This document shows positions 1-7,599 of a stretch of 7,599 nucleotides of DNA, piece by piece. The position numbers and the translations under genes were made by a program. The stretch is from Mycobacterium sp. (GTDB lineage: Bacteria > Actinomycetota > Actinomycetes > Mycobacteriales > Mycobacteriaceae), in assembly GCA_018500005.2 (NCBI GenBank), contig JAHBAP020000178.1:1-7599 (forward strand), written 5' to 3'. The notes under the pieces are model-generated. The model was not told the origin of the DNA. It was given only the letters and a program-made list of their open reading frames with translations, and did no database searches. Position 1 is the first letter of the stretch, and each line of letters opens with the position of its first letter.

Positions 1-1
1 C

Positions 2-517
2 GGCACCGGCAGGGTCGGTGACGCCTTCGTCCAGGCCCTGCGGACGAAGACCGAGAAGGGTGTCGGCTTCTATGCGGTGAACTACCCGGCCGATACCGAG
101 GTCTTCCTGGGCGCCAACGATATGAGCCAGCACATCCAGTCGATGGCCGCCAACTGTCCCGACACCCGGTTGGTTCTGGGCGGCTATTCCCTGGGCGCAG
201 CGGTCACCGATGTAGTGCTGGCCGTCCCGGCGCCGATGTTCGGCTACAAGAACCCCCTGCCCCTCGGGATGAACGAACACATCGCCGCGGTGGCGCTGTT
301 CGGCAACGGAACTCGCAAGGTCCTCGGCCCGGTATCCGATGTCAGCCCGCTATACGGGGACAAGACCATCGACCTTTGTACCCCCGACGACCCGATCTGC
401 AATGACAATCTCGATCCCAACACCTGGGCGGACAACTGGCCGGCACACCTGCACGCCGCCTATATCGACTCCGGCCTGGTGAACCAGGCCGCCAATTTCG
501 TCGCGGCGCGGCTTTAG
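2..517 (+). CDS. Cutinase-like serine esterase (CULP family), 5'-truncated
   Basis: Secreted alpha/beta-hydrolase of the mycobacterial cutinase-like family, expected to hydrolyse carboxyl esters or lipids outside the cell. The reading frame is open from base 2 and gives 171 residues; the true start, signal peptide and first oxyanion-loop segment lie left of the window. Visible in this partial frame: a GDAF segment near residues 7-10, a nucleophile elbow GYSLG with Ser63, the DDPIC segment with the likely acid Asp130, and HAAY with the likely catalytic His151. Cys52 just before the elbow and the Cys126/Cys133 pair flanking the Asp fit the two family disulfides, the partner of Cys52 being missing upstream. 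Family members usually have Gln after the Ser; here it is Leu. The GTG at 77 codes for an internal Val and is not the start. The gene converges on truA and their stops overlap. In M. tuberculosis cutinase genes (cut3, cut4) also lie near truA. Family call is firm; substrate is unknown. Confidence 0.9.
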   Translation, partial: GTGRVGDAFVQALRTKTEKGVGFYAVNYPADTEVFLGANDMSQHIQSMAANCPDTRLVLGGYSLGAAVTDVVLAVPAPMFGYKNPLPLGMNEHIAAVALFGNGTRKVLGPVSDVSPLYGDKTIDLCTPDDPICNDNLDPNTWADNWPAHLHAAYIDSGLVNQAANFVAARL

Positions 518-1395
518 CCGATGCTGCGGACGTCCCTGGTAACCGAGACCCTGGCCGCCAGCTCCTCGTCCGGCGGGTAGTCCACCGCGACCAGGGTCAG
601 ACCGCGGGCGGGCGCGGCGGCGAAATCACTCGACCGACTGTCGGCATCCAAAAGTGTTGCGCACCAGTCCGGTTCGCGTCGACCCTCGCCGACAGCCAAC
701 AGCGCACCGACCAGGGAACGCACCATCGACCAACAGAACGCGTCGGCGCTGACATGAACAGTGACCAGATCACCGTCGCCGACCCAGTCGAGGCGCTGAA
801 GGTCGCGGATCGTCGTCGCACCCGGTCGTTGCCGGCAGAAGGCGGCGAAATCGTGCAGTCCCAGCAGGGCTGCCGAGGCCGACCGCATGGCGTCAAGGTC
901 CAGCGGCCGCGGCCATGGGGTGATGAACCGGGCCTGTAGCGGGTCGACTCCATAGGGCGCCAACGACAGCCGATAGGCGTAGTGCCGACGCAGAGCGGAG
1001 AACCGGGCGTCGAAACCGGTTGGCGCGCGCCTGATCTCGCGAACCCGGACATCCTCCGGGAGGAACTTCGCCAGCCTGCGGATCAGCGGATCGAATTCAG
1101 CATCGCCGGATCGGGACTGACGGGGGTAGGCATTGGACAACGCATCAGAGGGAACATCGACGTGAGCCACCTGACCGGTGGCGTGCACGCCGGTGTCGGT
1201 GCGTCCCGCCGCGAACAGCCGGACCGGCAACCGGAATACCGTCGACAGCGCCGCCTCGAGAACACCGGCGACGGTCCGCTGCTCATCCTGAACGGCCCAA
1301 CCCGCGAATTCCGTACCGTCGTAGGCGATGTCGAGGCGAAGCCGGACCGGGCCGGGGAATACGACGTGCCCGCCACCATGATCGGTGGCGGGCAC
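514..1395 (-). CDS. truA: tRNA pseudouridine(38-40) synthase TruA
   Basis: Cytosolic enzyme that isomerises uridines 38-40 in the tRNA anticodon stem to pseudouridine. From the GTG chosen here it has 293 residues, close to the usual mycobacterial length. The N-terminal core reads [15 protein letters not shown] (residues 19-33), followed by the catalytic GRTDTGVH motif with nucleophile Asp67, then the RHYAYRL and [14 protein letters not shown] segments typical of the C-terminal half. Start choice: no ATG lies near the conserved core. GTG at 1395 has an AGGA (1403-1406) seven bases upstream and begins 16 nt after the rplQ stop. An alternative GTG at 1431 would give 305 residues and overlap rplQ by 20 nt; its first residues (RLTRPDP) faintly resemble the N-terminus I recall for the M. 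tuberculosis protein. The same frame stays open up to 1623 inside rplQ, giving an Arg/Pro-rich stretch that is not plausible TruA. Last gene of the ribosomal cluster; its TAA overlaps the stop of the convergent cutinase. Confidence 0.93.
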   Translation of the reverse strand: MPATDHGGGHVVFPGPVRLRLDIAYDGTEFAGWAVQDEQRTVAGVLEAALSTVFRLPVRLFAAGRTDTGVHATGQVAHVDVPSDALSNAYPRQSRSGDAEFDPLIRRLAKFLPEDVRVREIRRAPTGFDARFSALRRHYAYRLSLAPYGVDPLQARFITPWPRPLDLDAMRSASAALLGLHDFAAFCRQRPGATTIRDLQRLDWVGDGDLVTVHVSADAFCWSMVRSLVGALLAVGEGRREPDWCATLLDADSRSSDFAAAPARGLTLVAVDYPPDEELAARVSVTRDVRSIG

Positions 1396-1402
1396 GTCGA
1401 TG

Positions 1403-1406
1403 TCCT
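1403..1406 (-). promoter_or_regulatory. Ribosome binding site supporting the truA GTG start
   Basis: AGGA on the minus strand, seven bases before the GTG at 1395, lying in the 16-nt gap after the rplQ stop. It favours the 1395 start over GTG 1431, where an AGGAGG abuts the start codon with no spacing. Confidence 0.5.
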
Positions 1407-1411
1407 GCGGA

Positions 1412-2002
1412 TCAGGCCTTGTCAGCCTCACCCTCCTCAGCAGCCTCGACCTCAGCTTCTGCAGCCTCGTCGGCGGTCTGAGCATCGGCGATGCCGGCGT
1501 CTTCAGCTTCGACGGCCTCGATGCTCTCCTCGGCCTTGGCCACTTCCTTCTTGGCCTCGGCCTTCTTGGCCTCTTCCTTCTCGGCCTCAGCCTTCTTGGC
1601 CGACGCCGCAGCCCGGCGGGCACGGTCTGCCTCGGAGACGACGGTCTTCTCCCGGACCAGTTCGATCACGGCCATCGGGGCGTTGTCGCCCTTACGCGCC
1701 TCGACCTTGATGATCCGGGTGTAGCCGCCGTTGCGGTCGGCGAAGAAGGGGCCGATCTCGGCGAACAGGACGTGGACCACATCCTTGTCCCGGATCTTCT
1801 TCATCACCTCACGCCGGTTGTGCAGCGTGCCCTTCTTGGCATGGGTGATCAGCTTCTCGGCATAGGGCCGCAGCGCCCGCGCCTTCGGCTCGGTGGTCTT
1901 GATCCGGCCGTGCTCGAAGAGCGATGTGGCGAGGTTGGCCAGAATCGCCTTCTGATGGGATGAGGACCCGCCGAGGCGCGGACCCTTAGTGGGCTTGGGC
2001 AT
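1412..2002 (-). CDS. rplQ: 50S ribosomal protein L17
   Basis: Large-subunit ribosomal protein near the peptide exit tunnel. 196 residues. The L17 core occupies residues 1-119, from [12 protein letters not shown] through the conserved [11 protein letters not shown] region to [10 protein letters not shown]. Residues 120-196 form a low-complexity, highly charged tail: first Lys/Ala/Glu-rich (about 126-160), then strongly acidic Ala/Glu/Asp. It contains a ten-residue tandem near-repeat (136-145 and 146-155). Bacterial L17 is often about 120 residues; long tails of this kind are known in mycobacteria. The ATG is supported by an AGGAG at 2012-2016, nine bases upstream. It lies 75 nt after rpoA and 16 nt before truA, so it is probably co-transcribed with both. 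Identification is secure; the tail's role is unknown. Confidence 0.97.
   Translation of the reverse strand: MPKPTKGPRLGGSSSHQKAILANLATSLFEHGRIKTTEPKARALRPYAEKLITHAKKGTLHNRREVMKKIRDKDVVHVLFAEIGPFFADRNGGYTRIIKVEARKGDNAPMAVIELVREKTVVSEADRARRAAASAKKAEAEKEEAKKAEAKKEVAKAEESIEAVEAEDAGIADAQTADEAAEAEVEAAEEGEADKA
1551..1601 (-). repeat. 30-bp-period near-repeat in the rplQ tail
   Basis: Two 21-base copies (1551-1571 and 1581-1601) differ at only two positions and are offset by 30 bp. They encode [10 protein letters not shown] and [10 protein letters not shown] in the L17 C-terminal tail. This looks like an in-frame expansion of a charged low-complexity segment. Confidence 0.7.
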
Positions 2003-2077
2003 TTCGACTATCTCCTATGTGGGGCCGACCCCCGTATGAGGTAGGGCCGGGACGACTTCCGCTAAATCTGTTGGCGC

Positions 2078-3157
<1,080 letters not shown>

Positions 3158-3181
3158 CTATTTGACGCCGTTTGGGGGGAT

Positions 3182-3203
3182 CGCGGGGGGCTCGCCCCCC
3201 GCG
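3182..3203 (-). other. Strong GC hairpin between rpsD and rpoA
   Basis: Perfect inverted repeat: nine-base arms CGCGGGGGG (3182-3190) and CCCCCCGCG (3195-3203) around a four-base loop. On the operon strand it starts 7 nt after the rpsD stop and is not followed by a U tract (the next bases are A, U, then a C run), so it is not a canonical intrinsic terminator. It could be a partial terminator, an RNA-processing or 3'-end-protection structure, or a translation-coupling element. Read on the plus strand it is followed by a loosely T-rich stretch, but no plus-strand gene ends there. Confidence 0.6.
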
Positions 3204-3210
3204 GGTTTGT

Positions 3211-3816
3211 TTACTTCGAGTAGAACTCGACGATGAGCTGCTCGGTCAGCGGCACGTCGATCTGGGCGCGCTCGGGCAACTGGTGCACCAGGACGCGCTG
3301 ACGCTCGCCGACCACCTGCAGCCAGGCCGGGATCGGGCGGTCGCCCGCGAGCTCCCGGGAGATCTGGAACGGCACCGTGTTCAGCGAGTTGTCGCGGATG
3401 TCGACGATGTCGTACTGCGAGACCCGGTAGCTCGGGACGTCGACCTTCACGCCGTTGACGGTGAAGTGGCCGTGGCTGACGAGCTGACGGGCCATCCGCC
3501 GGGTCCTGGCCAGGCCGGCCCGGTACACGACGTTGTCCAGCCGGCTCTCCAGGATGCGCAGCAGGTTCTCGCCGGTCTTGCCGGTCTGGCGGTTCGCCTC
3601 TTCGTAGTAGCGGCGGAACTGCTTCTCCATGACGCCGTAGGTGAAGCGAGCCTTCTGCTTCTCCTGCAGCTGGGTGCGGTATTCGCTCTCCTTGATCCGC
3701 GCGCGGCCGTGCTGACCGGGCGGATAGGGGCGCTTCTCGAAGGACTGGTCACCACCGACGAGGTCGACGCCGAGGCGGCGAGACTTACGGGTGGCAGATC
3801 CGGTGTAACGAGCCAT
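3211..3816 (-). CDS. rpsD: 30S ribosomal protein S4
   Basis: Primary 16S rRNA-binding protein that nucleates small-subunit assembly; in several bacteria it also represses its own operon by binding mRNA. 201 residues, from MARYTGSATRKSRR to a VEFYSK end, matching the mycobacterial protein in length. The N-terminal region lacks the cysteine zinc motif, so this is the zinc-independent form. The S4 RNA-binding domain begins at about SRLDNVVYRAG (91-101) and includes SHGHFTVNG (114-122). The start is set by a GGAGGAA ribosome site (3824-3830) seven bases upstream, almost touching the rpsK stop. The frame stays open through rpsK on the same strand, but that extension is another gene's shadow. 14 nt separate it from rpsK. 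Confidence 0.98.
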   Translation of the reverse strand: MARYTGSATRKSRRLGVDLVGGDQSFEKRPYPPGQHGRARIKESEYRTQLQEKQKARFTYGVMEKQFRRYYEEANRQTGKTGENLLRILESRLDNVVYRAGLARTRRMARQLVSHGHFTVNGVKVDVPSYRVSQYDIVDIRDNSLNTVPFQISRELAGDRPIPAWLQVVGERQRVLVHQLPERAQIDVPLTEQLIVEFYSK

Positions 3817-3830
3817 TTCTGTATTCCTCC

Positions 3831-4244
3831 CTAGACCCGGCGCCGCTTGGGCGGACGGCAGCCGTTGTGCGGCTGCGGCGTGACATCGGAAATCGCGCCC
3901 ACCTCGAGGCCGGCGGCCTGCAGCGAGCGGATGGCGGTTTCGCGGCCCGAACCCGGGCCCTTGACGAACACGTCGACCTTCTTGACGCCGTGCTCCTGGG
4001 CCTTGCGGGCCGCGTTCTCGGCGGCCAACTGGGCGGCGAACGGGGTCGACTTGCGCGAGCCCTTGAAACCGACGTGACCCGAGGACGCCCAGGCGATCAC
4101 GTTGCCCTGGGGATCGGTGATGGACACGATCGTGTTGTTGAAGGTGCTCTTGATGTGGGCGGCGCCGTGCGGGACGTTCTTCTTTTCCCGGCGACGAGTG
4201 GTCTTGCCCTTCTTGGCGGCCGCGGCCTTCTTCGGAGGTGCCAT
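3831..4244 (-). CDS. rpsK: 30S ribosomal protein S11
   Basis: Small-subunit platform protein that binds 16S rRNA with S18 and S21 near the E site. 137 residues: a basic Ala/Lys-rich N-terminus (1-22), then [13 protein letters not shown] (32-44), [11 protein letters not shown] (62-72) and the family-typical C-terminus [11 protein letters not shown] (127-137). The ATG begins 2 nt after the rpsM stop, and its likely ribosome site (AAGG at 4255-4258) lies inside the last codons of rpsM, which suggests translational coupling. rpsD follows after 14 nt. Confidence 0.98.
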   Translation of the reverse strand: MAPPKKAAAAKKGKTTRRREKKNVPHGAAHIKSTFNNTIVSITDPQGNVIAWASSGHVGFKGSRKSTPFAAQLAAENAARKAQEHGVKKVDVFVKGPGSGRETAIRSLQAAGLEVGAISDVTPQPHNGCRPPKRRRV

Positions 4245-4246
4245 GG

Positions 4247-4621
4247 TTACTTAGCCTTCTTCTTGCCGGCGATGGTGCGCTTCGGACCCTTACGGGTGCG
4301 CGCATTGGTCTTGGTCCGCTGGCCGCGCACCGGCAGACCGCGACGGTGCCGCAGGCCCTGGTAGCAGCCGATCTCGATCTTGCGACGGATGTCGGCCTGT
4401 ACCTCGCGGCGCAGGTCACCCTCGACCTTGATGTTGGCCTCGATGTAGTCGCGCAGCTGAGTCAGCTGATCGTCGGTGAGGTCCTTGCTCCGCAGGTCCC
4501 GGTCGATACCGGTTGCCGCCAGGATCTCCTGGGAGCGGGTACGGCCGATGCCGAAAATGTAGGTCAGCGCGATCTCCATGCGCTTGTCGCGCGGAAGATC
4601 GACGCCCACTAGACGTGCCAC
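4247..4621 (-). CDS. rpsM: 30S ribosomal protein S13
   Basis: Small-subunit head protein that contacts the P-site tRNA and the inter-subunit bridge. 124 residues beginning with a GTG codon. Visible: [14 protein letters not shown], the [11 protein letters not shown] helix region (24-34), the signature [14 protein letters not shown] (96-109) and a Lys-rich tail. An AAGGAA ribosome site (4631-4636) lies nine bases before the GTG. It follows a 170-nt gap after rpmJ that contains two hairpins, so it may head a separately controlled rpsM-rpsK-rpsD-rpoA-rplQ-truA segment. Confidence 0.97.
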   Translation of the reverse strand: MARLVGVDLPRDKRMEIALTYIFGIGRTRSQEILAATGIDRDLRSKDLTDDQLTQLRDYIEANIKVEGDLRREVQADIRRKIEIGCYQGLRHRRGLPVRGQRTKTNARTRKGPKRTIAGKKKAK

Positions 4622-4690
4622 AGGGCTGTATTCCTTCTTCTATGCGGAGGTATCGATCCCAGACCGTTCCCGTCCGCGTGCGCGTTCGGG

Positions 4691-4734
4691 GTCCGGCCTC
4701 CGTTCCGGACGTGGTCGCGGGGCGTATCCCCGCG
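4691..4734 (-). promoter_or_regulatory. Two adjacent hairpins in the rpmJ-rpsM leader
   Basis: Two perfect inverted repeats lie in the 170-nt gap ahead of rpsM. One has six-base arms GTCCGG/CCGGAC (4691-4696 and 4705-4710). The other has seven-base arms CGCGGGG/CCCCGCG (4716-4722 and 4728-4734, five-base loop). Neither is followed on the operon strand by a U tract. No long open frame with a plausible start occupies the gap and I find no TAnnnT promoter in it. The position just upstream of rpsM is where E. coli S4 represses its alpha operon, so an autoregulatory leader is possible; this is inference. Confidence 0.45.
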
Positions 4735-4791
4735 GTGGTTCTGGGAGGTCTGCATTCAGTTGTGTCGTGCTTCAGCGGGGCTGAGAGGTCT

Positions 4792-4905
4792 CTAGCCCTG
4801 CCGCTGCTTGTGGCGCGGATCGTTGCAGATCACCATGACCCGCCCATGCCGGCGGATCACCCTGCACTTATCGCAGATCGGCTTGACGCTCGGGTTCACC
4901 TTCAC
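4792..4905 (-). CDS. rpmJ: 50S ribosomal protein L36, zinc-binding form
   Basis: Smallest large-subunit protein, bound to 23S rRNA. 37 residues: [14 protein letters not shown] followed by [13 protein letters not shown] and [10 protein letters not shown]. The zinc-ribbon ligands Cys11, Cys14, Cys27 and His32 are all present, making this the zinc-containing (C+) version; mycobacteria are known to carry a zinc-free paralogue elsewhere that replaces it under zinc limitation. It starts with GTG, and an AGGA (4916-4919) lies ten bases upstream. It sits between infA (45 nt) and rpsM (170 nt), its usual place. Confidence 0.97.
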   Translation of the reverse strand: MKVNPSVKPICDKCRVIRRHGRVMVICNDPRHKQRQG

Positions 4906-4950
4906 GGCTCGTTGATCCTGTTCTCTTCCTGGTGGTGATAGCTGGGCCGG

Positions 4951-5172
4951 TTACTTGTACCGGTAGACGATGCGGCCGCGGGTCAGGTCGTACGGGGAAA
5001 GCTCCACCACGACCCGGTCCTCGGGCAGGATGCGGATGTAGTGCTGCCGCATCTTGCCACTGATGTGGGCGAGCACCTTGTGTCCGTTCTCCAACTCAAT
5101 GCGAAACATCGCATTGGGCAGGGGTTCGACTACGCGGCCCTCGACCTCGATGGCACCGTCTTTCTTGCCCAT
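4951..5172 (-). CDS. infA: Translation initiation factor IF-1
   Basis: OB-fold (S1-like) protein that occupies the ribosomal A site during initiation together with IF-2 and IF-3. 73 residues, the standard length: [16 protein letters not shown], then [20 protein letters not shown] (residues 23-42) and the C-terminal RGRIVYRYK. The frame remains open upstream, but that extension runs into the divergent region and into rmlB antisense and has no family support. A GAGGA sits only one base before the ATG, and a second AGGA (5185-5188) is twelve bases away, so the ribosome site is atypically placed. First gene of the leftward ribosomal cluster, divergent from rmlB. Confidence 0.98.
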   Translation of the reverse strand: MGKKDGAIEVEGRVVEPLPNAMFRIELENGHKVLAHISGKMRQHYIRILPEDRVVVELSPYDLTRGRIVYRYK

Positions 5173-5224
5173 ATCCTCACTAGATCCTGCGTTGTTTGAT
5201 GGGCAGCACTCGCCCGACTTCGCT

Positions 5225-5258
5225 GTGATAATTCCCGAACGGGTGGAAATTCCCGAAC
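5225..5258. repeat. Direct repeat AATTCCCGAAC in the infA-rmlB divergent region
   Basis: Two exact 11-base copies at 5230-5240 and 5248-5258, start to start 18 bp; including flanks, 14 of 16 bases match (5225-5240 and 5243-5258). They lie 58-86 bp upstream of the infA start and about 100-130 bp upstream of rmlB. This spacing is compatible with tandem binding of a transcription factor, but I recognise no known operator. Confidence 0.6.
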
Positions 5259-5284
5259 TGGGCAAGCAAGAGCCGGCGCAATAA

Positions 5285-6355
<1,071 letters not shown>

Positions 6356-6356
6356 C

Positions 6357-6974
6357 ATGGGCCAGAAGATCACGGCCTTCCGCGAGCTGGCGATACCGGG
6401 CGCCTGGGAGATCACCCCGGCGGTGCACGGTGACAACCGCGGCGGATTCTTCGAATGGTTCACCGAGACCGGATTCGCAGAGATGACCGGTCACCGGTTC
6501 GAGCTGCGGCAGGCCAACTGCTCGACATCGGCCACCGGGGTGCTGCGCGGCCTGCATTTCGCCCAATTGCCGCCCGGGCAGGCCAAGTACGTCACCTGCG
6601 TAAGCGGGGCGGTGTTCGACGTCGTCGTCGATGTCCGGGTCGGCTCCCCTACCTTCGGCAAATGGGACTCAGGGTTGCTCGACGATGTCGACCGGCGCAC
6701 GGTCTACCTGTCCGAGGGGTTGGCGCACGGTTTCCTTGCCCTGAAGGACTCGACGGTGATGTACCTGTGCTCGACGTCGTACGACCCGCAACGCGAGCAC
6801 ACCATCGCCGCCACAGACCCGGCGATCGGCATCGACTGGCCGATCCCGGCCGGCGATCTGCTGCTGTCCGACCGCGACGCGGCGGCGCCATCACTAGCGC
6901 AGGTGCGCGCCGCCGGCCTGCTGCCCACCTGGGACGACGCACGGGCGTTCATCGCCAGCCTGCCCCGCGGCTGA
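6357..6974 (+). CDS. rmlC: dTDP-4-dehydrorhamnose 3,5-epimerase RmlC
   Basis: Third enzyme of dTDP-L-rhamnose synthesis: double epimerisation at C3 and C5 of the RmlB product. Cupin-fold protein of 205 residues. Conserved substrate-binding and catalytic features: FFEWFTETGF (31-40), LRGLHFAQ with Arg64 and catalytic His67, QAKYVTCVSGAVFDVVVD (75-92) with Lys77, the SEGLAHGFLAL segment (119-129) with His124, and Tyr136 in VMYLCS, the expected acid. It begins 1 nt after the rmlB stop with no clear ribosome site of its own, so translation is probably coupled to rmlB. A two-gene rmlB-rmlC operon next to infA is the arrangement seen in M. tuberculosis. Confidence 0.96.
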   Translation: MGQKITAFRELAIPGAWEITPAVHGDNRGGFFEWFTETGFAEMTGHRFELRQANCSTSATGVLRGLHFAQLPPGQAKYVTCVSGAVFDVVVDVRVGSPTFGKWDSGLLDDVDRRTVYLSEGLAHGFLALKDSTVMYLCSTSYDPQREHTIAATDPAIGIDWPIPAGDLLLSDRDAAAPSLAQVRAAGLLPTWDDARAFIASLPRG

Positions 6975-6978
6975 GCCT

Positions 6979-7008
6979 TTGGAGCGGGGCCGGAGCCCGT
7001 TCTAGGAT
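6979..7008 (+). promoter_or_regulatory. Candidate mmsA promoter
   Basis: TAGGAT at 7003-7008 fits the mycobacterial -10 pattern TAnnnT. A weak -35-like TTGGAG sits at 6979-6984, 18 bp upstream. Transcription would start near 7015, about 45 bases before the mmsA ATG, in the 85-bp gap after rmlC. This supports mmsA as a separate transcription unit. Confidence 0.4.
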
Positions 7009-7059
7009 ATGCAAGTATTCGCTTCCGATTCTCCCTCCCCCAGTTCTGAAGGCAGTCCC

Positions 7060-7584
7060 ATGACCACACAGATCCAGCACTTCATCGACGGCCGCCGCAC
7101 TCCGCTGGCCAGTACCCGCACCGCTGACGTCTTCAACCCCAGCACCGGCGCGGTTCAGGCCCAGGTGTTGCTGGCCTCGGCGGCCGACGTCGACACCGCC
7201 GTCGCCTCGGCGGTTGAGGCGCAGAAGGAATGGGCGGCCTACAACCCCCAGAAACGCGCCCGGGTCCTGATGAAGTTCATCGAACTGGTCAACGCCAACG
7301 CCGACGAGATCGCCGAACTGCTCTCGATCGAGCACGGCAAGACCGTCAGCGACTCGCTCGGCGACATCCAGCGCGGCATCGAGGTGATCGAGTTCGCCAC
7401 CGGCATACCGCATCTGATGAAAGGCGAATTCACCGAGGGCGCCGGTCCCGGTATCGACGTGTACTCCATCCGCCAGCCGCTCGGCGTGGTCGCCGGCATC
7501 ACCCCGTTCAACTTCCCGGCGATGATCCCGATGTGGATGTTCGGCGTTGCGATCGCGACCGGCAACACCTTTGTCCTCAAGCCC
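7060..7584 (+). CDS. mmsA: Methylmalonate-semialdehyde dehydrogenase (CoA-acylating), 3'-truncated
   Basis: NAD- and CoA-dependent aldehyde dehydrogenase that converts methylmalonate semialdehyde to propionyl-CoA (and malonate semialdehyde to acetyl-CoA) in valine and related catabolism. Only the first 175 genuine residues are present of roughly 500 expected, so the catalytic Cys lies outside. Visible: HFIDGRRTPLASTRTADVFNPSTG (residues 7-30, read from MTTQIQ), the helix region with EEHGKT-like SIEHGKT (89-95), RQPLGVVAGITPFNFPAMIP (138-157) with the oxyanion Asn151, PMWMF (157-161), typical of this subfamily, and GNTFVLKP (168-175) with cofactor-binding Lys174. The start has a GAAGG (7048-7052) seven bases upstream. 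After 7584 the expected Ser-Glu continuation is replaced by adapter bases that would add LSLIH. Confidence 0.88.
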
Positions 7585-7599
7585 CTGTCTCTTATACAC
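7585..7599 (+). other. Tn5 mosaic-end sequencing adapter remnant
   Basis: The final 15 bases are CTGTCTCTTATACAC, identical to the first 15 bases of the hyperactive-Tn5 mosaic end used in tagmentation libraries. The natural IS50 outer end differs at the fourth base, so this is not a real IS50 end. The switch occurs exactly where mmsA should continue with Ser-Glu after LKP. Treat as non-genomic. Confidence 0.93.

Noticed and set aside
1432..1623. Arg/Pro-rich N-terminal extension of TruA
   Set aside because: It is the rplQ tail read in another frame; low complexity with no family support.
2021..2032. GGGG/CCCC short hairpin in the rpoA-rplQ gap
   Set aside because: Four-base stem only, expected by chance at this GC content.
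3817..4419. Long N-terminal extension of S4 through rpsK and rpsM
   Set aside because: S4 has its conserved MARYTG start with a strong ribosome site; the extension is the out-of-frame reading of rpsK and rpsM.
4513..4938. Plus-strand 141-codon frame over rpsM start, leader and rpmJ
   Set aside because: Overlaps two conserved minus-strand ribosomal genes and has no recognisable features.
6987..6998. GGGC/GCCC mini-hairpin after rmlC as a terminator
   Set aside because: Only a four-base stem with no T tract; it also falls within the candidate mmsA promoter.
6949..7599. 216-codon minus-strand frame beginning MYKRQ, antisense to mmsA and the rmlC 3' end
   Set aside because: Its start and first residues come from adapter bases; the rest is antisense to a clear aldehyde dehydrogenase and resembles no family I know.
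7585..7599. Possible natural IS50/Tn5 transposon end
   Set aside because: The bases match the synthetic mosaic end, not the natural outer end (fourth base differs), and the window stops there with no transposase.

Overview
This window looks like the end of a contig from a high-GC actinobacterium, most likely a mycobacterium (Mycolicibacterium or Mycobacterium type). I base this on recognised protein sequences rather than a search. The cutinase-like esterase, the long Ala/Lys/Glu-tailed L17, the zinc-less S4, the 73-residue IF-1 and the RmlB/RmlC pair all read as close relatives of the Mycobacterium tuberculosis proteins, and the gene order follows that part of its chromosome.

Layout. A 5'-truncated cutinase-like esterase (2-517, +) meets the translation/transcription cluster tail to tail, with the two stop codons overlapping. 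The cluster runs leftwards on the minus strand in the order infA, rpmJ, rpsM, rpsK, rpsD, rpoA, rplQ, truA (5172 down to 514). Spacing is tight in most of it (2 nt rpsM-rpsK, 14 nt rpsK-rpsD, 16 nt rplQ-truA). Three gaps are wider: rpmJ-rpsM (170 nt, two GC hairpins), rpsD-rpoA (80 nt, one strong GC hairpin) and rpoA-rplQ (75 nt). Across a 187-bp divergent region that carries an 11-bp direct repeat, the plus strand holds rmlB and rmlC (1 nt apart). These make dTDP-L-rhamnose precursors for the cell-wall linker. An 85-bp gap with a plausible promoter leads to mmsA, the CoA-acylating methylmalonate-semialdehyde dehydrogenase, which is cut by the right edge.

How the genes work together. infA, rpmJ, rpsM, rpsK, rpsD and rplQ supply translation initiation and ribosome assembly. 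rpoA supplies the RNA polymerase alpha subunit and truA modifies tRNA. rmlB and rmlC perform two consecutive steps of dTDP-rhamnose synthesis. The cutinase and mmsA (lipid/ester and valine/propionate catabolism) are neighbours without an obvious pathway link.

The most important second-look item is technical. The last 15 bases (7585-7599) match the Tn5 mosaic-end sequence of transposase-based sequencing libraries and replace the conserved continuation of mmsA, so the contig ends in adapter, not genome. I see no previously undescribed system here. The remaining points of interest are candidate RNA structures and regulatory sites in the ribosomal operon and the infA-rmlB divergent region.
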